Made by a program: the position numbers and the translations under genes | The notes under the pieces: generated by a model | What the model saw: only the letters and a program-made list of their open reading frames with translations | Databases searched by the model: none | What the model was told of the DNA's origin: nothing | Part shown: one piece after another, positions 23,575-32,772 of the stretch | Layout: each line of letters opens with the position of its first letter | How positions within the stretch are numbered: the stretch's first letter is position 1 | Assembly: GCF_000495435.3 (NCBI RefSeq) | Contig: NZ_AXUN02000179.1 | Span: 51,890-115,889 of the forward strand | DNA: 64,000 nucleotides | Direction: 5' to 3' | Origin: Youngiibacter fragilis 232.1 | Lineage (GTDB): Bacteria > Bacillota > Clostridia > Clostridiales > Clostridiaceae

Positions 23575-26500
23575 TCAAATATTATAGACCTCACGGCATG
23601 CATCTTCATAGTCTCTACTCTCGGGCAATTCATGAATGAACATACGGAACTTGCGTCTTCTCACTGCAAGGGTGCTGCTCGATGGAGAACAATACCCAAT
23701 GACTTCTGAACCTGGCAAAGCAGCCGCAATACTGTTTATCAAAGCTTGCGTTCTTTCAACTACAAGCATGTGAGCAACATTTTCAGGATCAAATGGTGGC
23801 GTAACAGCATACGGTAGCTTATGTACATGACGTCTGCCCATAGCTCCTTCTGGTTGAAAATCAGCTATAATGGTATCCAACGCCATGCTGTTGAGCATCC
23901 CTGTTATATAGAGCGCTTCCTCTTCTGAGTCAGCGATATACCAATAGATAGTTTGGTCAATAATAGTTTTCGCTTTGTTGATCATCCCAAACGGTACATA
24001 AGATGCGCAAGTGTATCCGCCACCGGCACCCACCATCACGAGATGTTTTTCATCGTCAATCACCTCGAATACTTGTGGGTTTAGCTTGTTCCGATAATTA
24101 ATCCGATCAAAATACTGATGTGCAGATTCGCCGGACTCAGCAAAAATACTATGGAACGCAGTTGATGCACCTGACCCATATTGTACCAAGTCGGCCTCGT
24201 CTACCACCATCCAACATCCATCTTCTTTTCTCATAGGCAAAAGAGCCTTTGCCGGATCGCAGGCATAAAACGGCAGGATGTGGTTTGACATATAGCAGTC
24301 GTAGATAAACTGATCGTCCACATTAAGTACATTCAGCGAAAAATCTTTGTAGCGCTTTGCGTCACTAACGAGATAGGAGAGTTCATCATTCTGACGCGGG
24401 ACAGGTCGAACCGACCATCGCCCGTTGGGTTGCCGCATAGCATTATGAAACACCAGCGTCCTTGGCATGATGTCAGCACCTTGTAAAAACGGAATTCGTT
24501 CTAAGACACCTTCAGTGATATCATGCGCATTCGGATTAGATGACCAAGCTGAACGCCTCCCTTGACGTAGCAATCGGAATTCACATGGTTCGTCTGGTAA
24601 ATTACTATGCACATGCCTTCCGGCAATAGGGTTTGGGTTTGCGCTGTTCAGCTTCTGCCCAAAAACTACAATTGCTTTATTCTTGAATGTATCAGTAGGA
24701 ACATCCCAAATCTCATTAACCCGCAGATGAACTTGCCAATCAGAATGGAGAAACTGCTGATTTCTGAACGGCTCGTGATGATATCCATTCAACAGTGTAT
24801 CTGGCATAATTATGCTGCACAAGGCGTTTTCCTGCAGATACTTATCTATTGAATTCAGGAAAAAGACCGTCGCGAGCTCAACGTGAAGATGCGAACTACC
24901 AGCTGGTTTGATCCCGTACCGTTCCGCTCTTGAAACTAAAACTGTTTTGTATGGATTGTCAGCGAGTTTGCTCATGGCCATCCAAGGCGGATTGGATATA
25001 ACAGCATTGAACTGTCCTCTAACCAGACCAGGGCGATAGCTATTACCAAGAAGGAAAGGCCATATGCCATTGCGACCTTCTCGTTGAAGCCTTTCCAGTG
25101 TAGGAATCAAGGCATAACAACTCGTTATAATGGCTTCTTGTTGCTCTTCTTCAATAAGAACGCCCGGATCACGAATTAACGTTGCCACAAGTGCCTCGGC
25201 TTGGGGACGAGTATAGTCTTCTGTGGTATTGCGAGCCCTGGCTTTCGCGGTTTCATAGCACGTATGGATTAAAGAATCGAACAGTCTTCTATACGTTGGA
25301 GTTATTAGGAATCCGGGTAAATTAACCTGTTCGCCATCGAAAACCATACGCAGGTCTTGTTCCTCATAATTGCCTTCAATTAAAGTAGTAATAGGAGCAG
25401 CCGTGAATAGAGAGTCAGCGTGGTATATAGGTATTACCAAGTCCTCTGCCGCATGCGGTACAAATGATCGCATGGCCATAGCCCAGTTAAGTTTTGACAA
25501 TAAAACAGCCAATGGGTCAATATCAAATCCAACTACACTGTTTGTAAGTTGACGCAGCAAATCTGCCGGGCATCTATCAGGAATGATATGGTATCGGGCA
25601 ATCGTCTGATTGATTGTCTCAACGACAAAAACACCCGAGCCGCAGCACATATCCACAAAGTTAGGGAAGTCTGACTGAGGAAGCAACTCGATAATATGAG
25701 ATACCATTTTCTCAGCCAACCACTGTGGAGTATATTCTTGCCCCAAGAGTAAACGACGATCCCTATCTGCCAATTGTGCGACTAGAGGCCCGAACAAATC
25801 TTCCGTTGCTATAAAGCTGTAGTCATATGCTGCCAAATCATTTTGCATCTGCCTTGCAATCGTTATAATCTGATCAATGTGCGGGGCTTCGTTCAACCAC
25901 CCGAAATAGTCATATTCAACCAGATTCACAAACCCCATAGCCCTAAACCATTGACCATTCAGGATGGTCCGTAGATTATCTCCTTCGTCTCGTACAACCG
26001 ATCCGTTCAAGATATTGGCGCATAGTAACTTAGCGAGCGTGATCATATACAATTCGTTTGCATAGATATTCCGGTTAAACGGCTGCCTTCCGTTGTTCTC
26101 AAGGTGGCTGACAAAGTTCTGCCAAAGAGACGCAATCATGTTGCCATATTGCGGTCTTCTGGTAAACGCATCATCTACAACATTCCGGAACTCATTAATG
26201 TTTTGAGCACAGAACACACTCTCAAACCCCATATCCATCGCTAATGCCAACGCACTAAGATGACGTGACCCTTCACGTCCAAGATATCGGTTAATAAACA
26301 GGCCAAACCGTGTTAGATTGTCGTCCGTATGATCTTCAAGGTTTACCGCGTCAATTTCATGAAGTGTAATGTTATCCGGGCCATACTCCATATCTGGCAA
26401 CGGTAGCCGTGTGATTTCGACGCGGAAAGCAAACCAATGGACTGTATCTGATAATACACCAATGATATTGTCGCAGGCAATGCCATGATTCAGCAAGGCT

Positions 26501-26817
26501 GAGCAATACTCTTCAACTTGATGGTATCCTTCAGCGTAGATTGTTCTGACTGTCAGATTTCTCTCATATTCAATTGCCGTCATTCCAACAAGCGAATCTA
26601 TAAATCCATACCTTCTCAAACCCGCTGCATCTATGTAGTGTACATTAGCTTCTGCACCTGTGCTATGCTCCCGAATCCACCATGGGTTTTCGGGAAACAT
26701 CTGCGGAAAATTGGCAGAAAGAAGATGACGAAGCACATCTTCCATCACCCCTGCGCGCATCTGAGCGGTAGCTTCTGTAGCAAAAGCTCTGGCGGCAGGC
26801 AAATTAATCTGAACCAT
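23575..26817 (-). CDS. Type IIG-like restriction-modification protein: nuclease-like domain plus N6-adenine methyltransferase
   Basis: A 1080-residue protein. Residues 20-140 resemble a PD-(D/E)XK nuclease: GFIDSLVGMTAIEYERNL supplies D74 and E83/E85, although the usual ExK lysine is replaced by Glu. A helical linker follows, then a gamma-class methyltransferase with SAM motif VDMCCGSGVF (388-397) and catalytic SNPPW (608-612). The C-terminal 350 residues would be the target recognition part. The layout matches Eco57I/type IIG enzymes that cut and methylate in one chain. It is the last gene of the ABC-3C operon, 21 bases after the second methylase. It may also be methylation-only if the nuclease is inactive. 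Confidence 0.85.
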   Translation of the reverse strand: MVQINLPAARAFATEATAQMRAGVMEDVLRHLLSANFPQMFPENPWWIREHSTGAEANVHYIDAAGLRRYGFIDSLVGMTAIEYERNLTVRTIYAEGYHQVEEYCSALLNHGIACDNIIGVLSDTVHWFAFRVEITRLPLPDMEYGPDNITLHEIDAVNLEDHTDDNLTRFGLFINRYLGREGSRHLSALALAMDMGFESVFCAQNINEFRNVVDDAFTRRPQYGNMIASLWQNFVSHLENNGRQPFNRNIYANELYMITLAKLLCANILNGSVVRDEGDNLRTILNGQWFRAMGFVNLVEYDYFGWLNEAPHIDQIITIARQMQNDLAAYDYSFIATEDLFGPLVAQLADRDRRLLLGQEYTPQWLAEKMVSHIIELLPQSDFPNFVDMCCGSGVFVVETINQTIARYHIIPDRCPADLLRQLTNSVVGFDIDPLAVLLSKLNWAMAMRSFVPHAAEDLVIPIYHADSLFTAAPITTLIEGNYEEQDLRMVFDGEQVNLPGFLITPTYRRLFDSLIHTCYETAKARARNTTEDYTRPQAEALVATLIRDPGVLIEEEQQEAIITSCYALIPTLERLQREGRNGIWPFLLGNSYRPGLVRGQFNAVISNPPWMAMSKLADNPYKTVLVSRAERYGIKPAGSSHLHVELATVFFLNSIDKYLQENALCSIIMPDTLLNGYHHEPFRNQQFLHSDWQVHLRVNEIWDVPTDTFKNKAIVVFGQKLNSANPNPIAGRHVHSNLPDEPCEFRLLRQGRRSAWSSNPNAHDITEGVLERIPFLQGADIMPRTLVFHNAMRQPNGRWSVRPVPRQNDELSYLVSDAKRYKDFSLNVLNVDDQFIYDCYMSNHILPFYACDPAKALLPMRKEDGCWMVVDEADLVQYGSGASTAFHSIFAESGESAHQYFDRINYRNKLNPQVFEVIDDEKHLVMVGAGGGYTCASYVPFGMINKAKTIIDQTIYWYIADSEEEALYITGMLNSMALDTIIADFQPEGAMGRRHVHKLPYAVTPPFDPENVAHMLVVERTQALINSIAAALPGSEVIGYCSPSSSTLAVRRRKFRMFIHELPESRDYEDACREVYNI

Positions 26818-26838
26818 AACTCTTTCCTCCTTAATCCA

Positions 26839-28818
26839 TTAACGTTGCCGTGCATTAACCTTTGACTGCAGATAGACTCGTAAGGCGACACACTTTTCAT
26901 GGGAATTTGAACTGCCTAATAATGAACTTAATATTGCGTAATCAATTTCGGATATAATATTGCTACTCTCAGGAGTGTTACCTGCGGAAAGGCGTTTCCC
27001 AAGAAGAGATAATGACGTAATCAACTCATCTGTCGGAAGAGGCAACAGTAGCTTTCGGATGTGTGACGCTTCCACCTTCAGTGCACCTCCACCCATTACT
27101 GTGGAGATTGTTTCCAAATAACTTTGAGTCCAGGTTGAATTCAGGAGCGCAAACATCGCATATACTTGTTGCTTACCTCCTTTTACAATCCAAAGCGTCG
27201 AAAAGTTTGCATCTACAACGATGCCCTCATCAGCAATCAAACAGCATCTGGCATTTTTATGGTTCACACGTGAGATGCAAAGTTGTGGTGTATGCCTATT
27301 AGTAAGAACAGGAAGCATAAACCAATGACGGCGCACTATACCTCCTTGGGCCTCATTATTTCGTATATTCGGCTTTACAGCACTTAATTCATGAAAGTAT
27401 TTAAGTTGTCCATTACTCTCGATAGGGGTATTCTCAGCAATGGCAATATGCTCAGCTAAAGGTGCATCTGCATCATCCTGGATATGGCCATTAGCGTTAT
27501 AAATATCCTCCTGGATATAAAGCAACCTATGAGGAAGCATCGATTTTGAAATCACTAATCCATCCCGAGCATCACTCTGATAACGAAAAGCAGGCAGCAA
27601 GTACTTCTGTGCAACTGGAATGATTCTTTCTTTAAAAACCTTATCTGCAACAAGATAATCAACAGACCCTTCACTCCGTGAAAGCTCTGTGTAAAAGAAC
27701 TTATTTGCACCTGTTCTTAAACCCTGTCCTACCTGAAAACCCCAAGTTGCAAGTTCTGTTAGGTGGGTCGGAGGGATGTCGCCCCCGATTACCTCTTGCA
27801 GTTCCTTGGGAATGGATGCCTTCATCACATTTTTTGTTTTGGGCTCCAGTTTTTTTAGCAATTTCTCATAAACTTGCGAAGTAGACATTTCCGACAGGAA
27901 GGTACTGAGGTGAATCTGCCTGATTTCAAAGTCTTCTCCGGATACATCACAATTGGAATTTAGAAGGTTATCGAGCGCTGCGTATCCTTCTTTCCCGTTA
28001 ATCGTTAACTTCTGAACCAGGCTATCCTCGCCGATCAATCCAGCACCGAGCCTGATATGCTTATATACTGAATCCCCTATTTCATTAAGGCTCTCTCGGT
28101 AATGCACTCGTTTTGCGACAAGAAGATTCGTTTTAACCAGTGCATCTGAAAACCACACCGAATTCAAATCTTCAACAATATACTCAATATCAAAGAACTT
28201 CAATAACATATATTTAATGGATAATGCATAATCACGGCTGATCCAAGACTCTGGCACGACCATGGCAATCCGGCCGTCTGCTTGGGTCAATGCTGCGCAA
28301 AGAATCCACGCGGGAACTGCAAGATCGGACAATCCAGAATAGTTTTGAATGATTTGCTGAAAACATGCCTTTTCATCGTCATCAAGATGGCTTATCCCAT
28401 CAATCAGCTCGCTGAGGCTCCGGCGCGTTTCTTTTGCGCTTTTCAGACGGATGCCATCGCTTTCAAATCTACCCATGGACTGATAACGAACATATGGTGG
28501 GTTAGTGATTACTAAATCCCAAGCCATACGTCTTAAGGCTAAGTAAGGTTCGGGTGAAAAAGCATCTCCAATGTAAACATTGCCCGGAGCAATTCTTTTC
28601 TTGCACAGACTTCCGGCATCAGGATCGATCTCAATTCCGCTTATCTTCTCAGCCGGTACCCCTGATTGAATAGCTGCCGTAAGCATATCTCCAACCCCTG
28701 CCATCGGGTCAATGACAAACTCTTCACCTGTCAATGAACAGAGATTGGCCAGCAGGTTTGCTACCTTGTTGCCTGAAAAGTACTGTCCAAGACGTTTCCT
28801 CGTTATAGCATCCGTCAT
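26839..28818 (-). CDS. N6-adenine DNA methyltransferase (Eco57I/TaqI-like)
   Basis: A 659-residue gamma-class methyltransferase. The N-terminus (TRKRLGQYFSGNKVANLLA) and SAM motif VIDPMAGVGDML (35-46) lead to catalytic TNPPYVRYQS (NPPY at 106-109). The C-terminal half, with repeated conserved blocks such as WGFQVGQGLRTGANKFFY and SAVKPNIRNNEAQGGIVRRH, would be the target recognition domain. No nuclease domain is visible. It overlaps the upstream methylase gene by 4 bases (ATGA) and ends 21 bases before the fused enzyme, so all three methylases are co-expressed. Confidence 0.9.
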   Translation of the reverse strand: MTDAITRKRLGQYFSGNKVANLLANLCSLTGEEFVIDPMAGVGDMLTAAIQSGVPAEKISGIEIDPDAGSLCKKRIAPGNVYIGDAFSPEPYLALRRMAWDLVITNPPYVRYQSMGRFESDGIRLKSAKETRRSLSELIDGISHLDDDEKACFQQIIQNYSGLSDLAVPAWILCAALTQADGRIAMVVPESWISRDYALSIKYMLLKFFDIEYIVEDLNSVWFSDALVKTNLLVAKRVHYRESLNEIGDSVYKHIRLGAGLIGEDSLVQKLTINGKEGYAALDNLLNSNCDVSGEDFEIRQIHLSTFLSEMSTSQVYEKLLKKLEPKTKNVMKASIPKELQEVIGGDIPPTHLTELATWGFQVGQGLRTGANKFFYTELSRSEGSVDYLVADKVFKERIIPVAQKYLLPAFRYQSDARDGLVISKSMLPHRLLYIQEDIYNANGHIQDDADAPLAEHIAIAENTPIESNGQLKYFHELSAVKPNIRNNEAQGGIVRRHWFMLPVLTNRHTPQLCISRVNHKNARCCLIADEGIVVDANFSTLWIVKGGKQQVYAMFALLNSTWTQSYLETISTVMGGGALKVEASHIRKLLLPLPTDELITSLSLLGKRLSAGNTPESSNIISEIDYAILSSLLGSSNSHEKCVALRVYLQSKVNARQR

Positions 28819-30623
28819 TTAACCGCCTCCGTTTTACGCGCTATATAGTCATAGGCGGTTTTCGCATCAAATTCTACTGCTATGCCAAGCTTTAGACATT
28901 TCCCTATATATTTTGCATAAATCTGCCGCTCATTCTTTGTGGTGTCTGAATCATCATTTTCAATGACTTCATCAAGTATTGCTTGTGAATGCAAAGTCGA
29001 ATGTATGCCTTTACCCTTTGATAAAAGAATTAACGGGTCACCTTGTACAGAGCCCTCTGAAACAACTTGTTTGAAACTTGCCTGACTTTTATCCAGTGAA
29101 GTCGTGGCTGTAACGGAGAAGCCAGCGTCTGAATAAGCTGAGCATAGTGCGTTCCAGACTACCGCCTTCGACGAATGGAACACTACCGTCGCAAATGCAT
29201 CGTCTTTCAGAACCCTCTTCATTTCACCAAAAACCTCAGTCATCATCTTCTGATAGCAAGGTACATCTTTTTTCTGGGACTGACTTATGATAATCTCATC
29301 TGCACGGTTGGTTGGCTCTCCAATCCAAAGCTCGTTAATTTGATTCACTTCAGCGTATGGGATAAAGTCACCGAATGGTGGATCCGTAAACACATAGTCT
29401 ATGGATTCATCTGGCTGGGTTAGCTGCTGACTGCTTTTGTTGATCACATCAATATGTCCAGAACAGCGATTCAAATAAGTGAAGGCATCTTCAAAAGATT
29501 TAAGCTTACGCCTGACACCCATGAGAATGTTCTTTTCAACTGGTAAACTACTAATATAAAGAACCCCGCTTTGTGCACTGGTCAACACAAAGTCCTTAGA
29601 ATTCTTCTTAACAACAACCCGCGTCATTAAGGTTGCATGTGAGGCATTGTAACTCAGAAGAATCAATCTAATTGCGTCGCGCACCTTAGGTTCAAACATC
29701 TCTGCCCTTTTCCATAGCAAATACATGACAAGAAAGTTCCGCTTGGTGTAGAAATGATGTAAGTGTGAGATACCTGTGTGATAGCCAGAGCGGTATAGCT
29801 CTCCCCACATGATCTTCTGAGCTTCATATTGATTTGGGTATTCCAAAGCCTCTGTGGCTTTGAATTGTTCAATATCAGTTTCGTCGGCCTCCCGTACCCA
29901 CTTATTTCGACCCGTCTGCCCGTAGACTCTAACCGGCACACGCTTTCTTCGTGTAATCAACATTTCAAGTAAATTGTCGTATATTTCTTCTGCGACATAT
30001 GAAAAATCGGAAGCTTTACCTTTATGCCCACAGTGAGGGCATATTCCATCACCGTCTATTCTAAGTGGGTCATATCGTACCATTCCTGCATAGTATGTAA
30101 ACTCCTTACCGCAGTGAGTACACAGAACTATATCCGAATAAATTATATGGCGAATTACGCCCATATTTCCTTCTGCATCCTTAGTCTTATAATTCGGTAA
30201 TTCATCTTCCATTGTATCCAACAACTTTTTAACAGCCTTAGTAAACAATTTCTGTTCAGGTGGGTTTGCCATTACCTGCGAGGCAAATGCTCCGTATTTT
30301 CCGATCTCATAGACAATAGCATTCCTTGCGCCCCATTCAGGCTGAAGATTAAATTTTTTTGCCATTGCCTTCATGGGTTCAGTTGGATGCTCACACATAA
30401 GAGCTGCTATTCCAGTAGAACCACTACCTCCAAACACATCCAGAACCGTATCACCAGGCTTTGTATGTGTAGCTATATAGATAGCTATAGATTCTGGAGA
30501 AATTTTTGTCGGGTATGCAAATGTATTATAAAAAAGTCCCCCCCTTGTTGACGGTAAATCCATGTTATAGAGCTTTACCCAAGGTTGCTCTTCCGCTATA
30601 AAAAACGTGTCAAGTTTATTCAT
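28815..30623 (-). CDS. Beta-class DNA methyltransferase with inserted zinc ribbon
   Basis: A 602-residue methyltransferase with permuted order: SAM-binding DVFGGSGSTGIA at 62-73 precedes the catalytic YVFTDPPFGDFIPYAE (DPPF at 414-417). Between them is a zinc ribbon, C168-x2-C171 and C195-x2-C198 (LCTHCGKEF, ICPHCGHKG), and a long helical insert. This layout recalls the large DNA methylases of DUF1156-like and defence-associated families. It would modify adenine N6 or cytosine N4. First of the three methylase genes, 41 bases after the Xre regulator. Confidence 0.88.
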   Translation of the reverse strand: MNKLDTFFIAEEQPWVKLYNMDLPSTRGGLFYNTFAYPTKISPESIAIYIATHTKPGDTVLDVFGGSGSTGIAALMCEHPTEPMKAMAKKFNLQPEWGARNAIVYEIGKYGAFASQVMANPPEQKLFTKAVKKLLDTMEDELPNYKTKDAEGNMGVIRHIIYSDIVLCTHCGKEFTYYAGMVRYDPLRIDGDGICPHCGHKGKASDFSYVAEEIYDNLLEMLITRRKRVPVRVYGQTGRNKWVREADETDIEQFKATEALEYPNQYEAQKIMWGELYRSGYHTGISHLHHFYTKRNFLVMYLLWKRAEMFEPKVRDAIRLILLSYNASHATLMTRVVVKKNSKDFVLTSAQSGVLYISSLPVEKNILMGVRRKLKSFEDAFTYLNRCSGHIDVINKSSQQLTQPDESIDYVFTDPPFGDFIPYAEVNQINELWIGEPTNRADEIIISQSQKKDVPCYQKMMTEVFGEMKRVLKDDAFATVVFHSSKAVVWNALCSAYSDAGFSVTATTSLDKSQASFKQVVSEGSVQGDPLILLSKGKGIHSTLHSQAILDEVIENDDSDTTKNERQIYAKYIGKCLKLGIAVEFDAKTAYDYIARKTEAVK

Positions 30624-30664
30624 TTTTAATCACCAATCCATCGGCTTATGCCGTTATATTTAAC

Positions 30665-30880
30665 TTACTTCTCTTCATCATCTGAAACAATCTCCATAAT
30701 GTCACCGACATCGCACTTTAGAGCAGTACAAATTTTGAGTAAAATTTCTGTGTTTACATTGCCATCATTCCCAAGTTTGGCAATTGATGTCGCACTAACT
30801 CCACTCATTTCGCAAAGAGTCTTTTTATTAATCCCTTTATCAATCAAAAGTTTCCACAGCTTCTTATAACTGAATTTCAT
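30665..30880 (-). CDS. Small Xre/Cro-type transcriptional regulator
   Basis: A 71-residue single-domain HTH protein (MKFSYKKLWKLLIDKGINK, TLCEMSGVSATSIAKLG). The ATG at 30880 is chosen because GGAGGCGACAC precedes it; the longer frame is a poor alternative. It resembles the small Cro/YozG-type regulators found within RM and defence operons, which delay or autoregulate expression. Possible target: the inverted repeat overlapping the operon promoter at 34101-34152. Located between the ATPase and methylase genes. Confidence 0.88.
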   Translation of the reverse strand: MKFSYKKLWKLLIDKGINKKTLCEMSGVSATSIAKLGNDGNVNTEILLKICTALKCDVGDIMEIVSDDEEK

Positions 30881-30914
30881 GTGTCGCCTCCATTTGCTTT
30901 CAACATTAATCAGT

Positions 30915-32555
30915 CTAGACTTCATTCCAGGTCCTACCGAATAGGGCTCCCTCGCCAGCTGTCAATTGCAAAATTTTTGTATCATTCATAATTTTTTGAG
31001 CTTCCGCTGTATAAGACCCTTCTTTGTCTAATGCAATGAATGCTTGCTTTGGAGTTCTTGAATATAGCTGTAAAATCTTTTCAATTGCATCGTCCTCTAT
31101 GTGTTTAAGCATAACCGAGTCATGGACCAATAAAGGAAGGGGTGTCAAGTTGAGCATTGCCAAATCGAATACAACTAATCCCTTGTATTGTGAGCCAGTA
31201 CCGCCATCTCTCGGAGTAAAGAAATTATAATGGGACGCATCACTTATGGTAAGCGATGGCGCAGTCTTTCTTCCGTTATAAATTTCGTGATTAATTTTGA
31301 ACATTTCGCTATTGATGGCTTGCTGCATTCTTGCAATCTGTTCTCTAACCAAATTATTCAGAGTCTCTTCATAGGCTTTAGCTGTATCAGATAATTCTTT
31401 CGTTTTTTCAAAATTTTCATTAGCAGCACGTAGTGTTTTCAATTCCTTATCAATAGCCGCATAATGTTCAAGAACGGCAACAGTCAAATTAGTTGAAGCT
31501 CCAACTTCCAAAATACTACTCTCAATTGACTTCATTTCAGGCTCAATAAGCATAAGTGTAGCCTGTAAATTTTCCTCCATTTCAGAAAACTCATCTTTCA
31601 ATATTCCAGCAAGTTGCTTATGAAAACCTTCTATAGATTCGATACGTTGCAAATTGGCTTCCGGGAAGAAACGTTGCAAATCTTCAAAATTTCGTTTGAA
31701 GCTCTTTTTACCGAGCTCTTTATCTGCGCGGATTGCACGAAGCTGAGATACTATTTTAGCGCGCTGTCTCTTAAAATTAGAGAGGTTACTATGCAACATT
31801 GATAGACGTTCAGCTTGCATGGAATCTAAGTCAAGAAGCCCATTAGAGCTTCTATGAGCTAGTTCTTCAGCCTGAGAAGCAAGTTCACTTATTCGTTCTT
31901 CATTTCTATCGTATTCCGATTTTTTTGTTACAAAAGGAATGTATTGGTATTTTTGTGCTTTCTTAAAGACGTCGTGTTTTTCCTTAGCCTCTTTAGTAAT
32001 TTTTGATTGCTCAGCAATTCCAGAATACAAGTCAACAATTTTTAGTAATCCCTCTATTGCATACTTTGCTGTTTCTTGCTTTGCCTGATGAAGGGGATGT
32101 TCTTCATCAAGTGTCTCTCGTTTGTATACGCGGATAAATCTTCCCACAGCATTTCTAAGTGATAGCCCAGGTAGATCAAGTCCATAATTTTGCTGCAAGA
32201 ACTCCATATAATCATTAAGTGGCATACTGCCGTTCGGTAATGGCCTATAATCAGAATCGCAACCTATCACAATGTTATAGTCACCAGTTGAACGTGCAAA
32301 GTAGTACATTTCTTCTTTAAATCGAAATGCAAAATTTATCGTGTGCACACCAACTTCAGTCTGAACATCTGTTAGTTTATCTACATAATCGCTTCCACCA
32401 AAAATAAAATCTAGCACCATAAGAAACGTTGATTTTCCTATGGAGTTTGAACCGGATTCACTTCCGAGAACTGTGTTTAACCCCGCCCTAAGTCGAATGC
32501 GTCCACGGGGTTTGCTATGATCTTTAAATTCTGAACACATGATTTCAACCAACAT
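30915..32555 (-). CDS. DUF2326 SMC-like ATPase of an ABC-three-component (ABC-3C) system
   Basis: A 546-residue ABC ATPase with the DUF2326 pattern: N-terminal GLNTVLGSESGSNSIGKSTF carries the P-loop (G35-S42), residues about 150-400 form a coiled coil, and a C-terminal half-domain has LPLLVHDSVML as the Walker B region. The start at 32555 (MLVEIMCSEF) has GGGAG 11 bases upstream. ABC-3C systems pair this ATPase with a middle component and an effector-like protein, and are thought to sense nucleoprotein or invader DNA. It overlaps the middle component gene by 11 bases. Confidence 0.9.
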   Translation of the reverse strand: MLVEIMCSEFKDHSKPRGRIRLRAGLNTVLGSESGSNSIGKSTFLMVLDFIFGGSDYVDKLTDVQTEVGVHTINFAFRFKEEMYYFARSTGDYNIVIGCDSDYRPLPNGSMPLNDYMEFLQQNYGLDLPGLSLRNAVGRFIRVYKRETLDEEHPLHQAKQETAKYAIEGLLKIVDLYSGIAEQSKITKEAKEKHDVFKKAQKYQYIPFVTKKSEYDRNEERISELASQAEELAHRSSNGLLDLDSMQAERLSMLHSNLSNFKRQRAKIVSQLRAIRADKELGKKSFKRNFEDLQRFFPEANLQRIESIEGFHKQLAGILKDEFSEMEENLQATLMLIEPEMKSIESSILEVGASTNLTVAVLEHYAAIDKELKTLRAANENFEKTKELSDTAKAYEETLNNLVREQIARMQQAINSEMFKINHEIYNGRKTAPSLTISDASHYNFFTPRDGGTGSQYKGLVVFDLAMLNLTPLPLLVHDSVMLKHIEDDAIEKILQLYSRTPKQAFIALDKEGSYTAEAQKIMNDTKILQLTAGEGALFGRTWNEV

Positions 32556-32772
32556 AATGCAACGCACTCCCTTCTCGATTGAGCTCTATTTTCCCAAGGG
32601 CATAGAGGCAATCTAATATTTCTAAAAATTCGCCAACGTCACTGACTTTTGATTTTACTTTTTTATATAAATCAGCAGGTTTCATATCCTGTTGTTCTAA
32701 ATGAACCAGCAATACAGGAAATTTTGCCAGAATACTCGCTTGATAAGGTATTACTTTATTCGGAAATTTCAC
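32545..32772 (-). CDS. ABC-3C middle component (MC6-like), 75 aa
   Basis: A small protein beginning at GTG with VKFPNKVIPYQASILAKFPV and ending GKIELNREGSALHYVG. A GAGGTG ribosome site 6 bases before the GTG fixes this start; the longer frame (32841) is unlikely. The pattern fits the winged-helix-like middle components that link the SMC-like ATPase to the effector in ABC-3C systems. It overlaps the preceding gene by 17 bases and the next by 11, implying tight translational coupling and a stoichiometric complex. Confidence 0.82.
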   Translation of the reverse strand: MKFPNKVIPYQASILAKFPVLLVHLEQQDMKPADLYKKVKSKVSDVGEFLEILDCLYALGKIELNREGSALHYVG

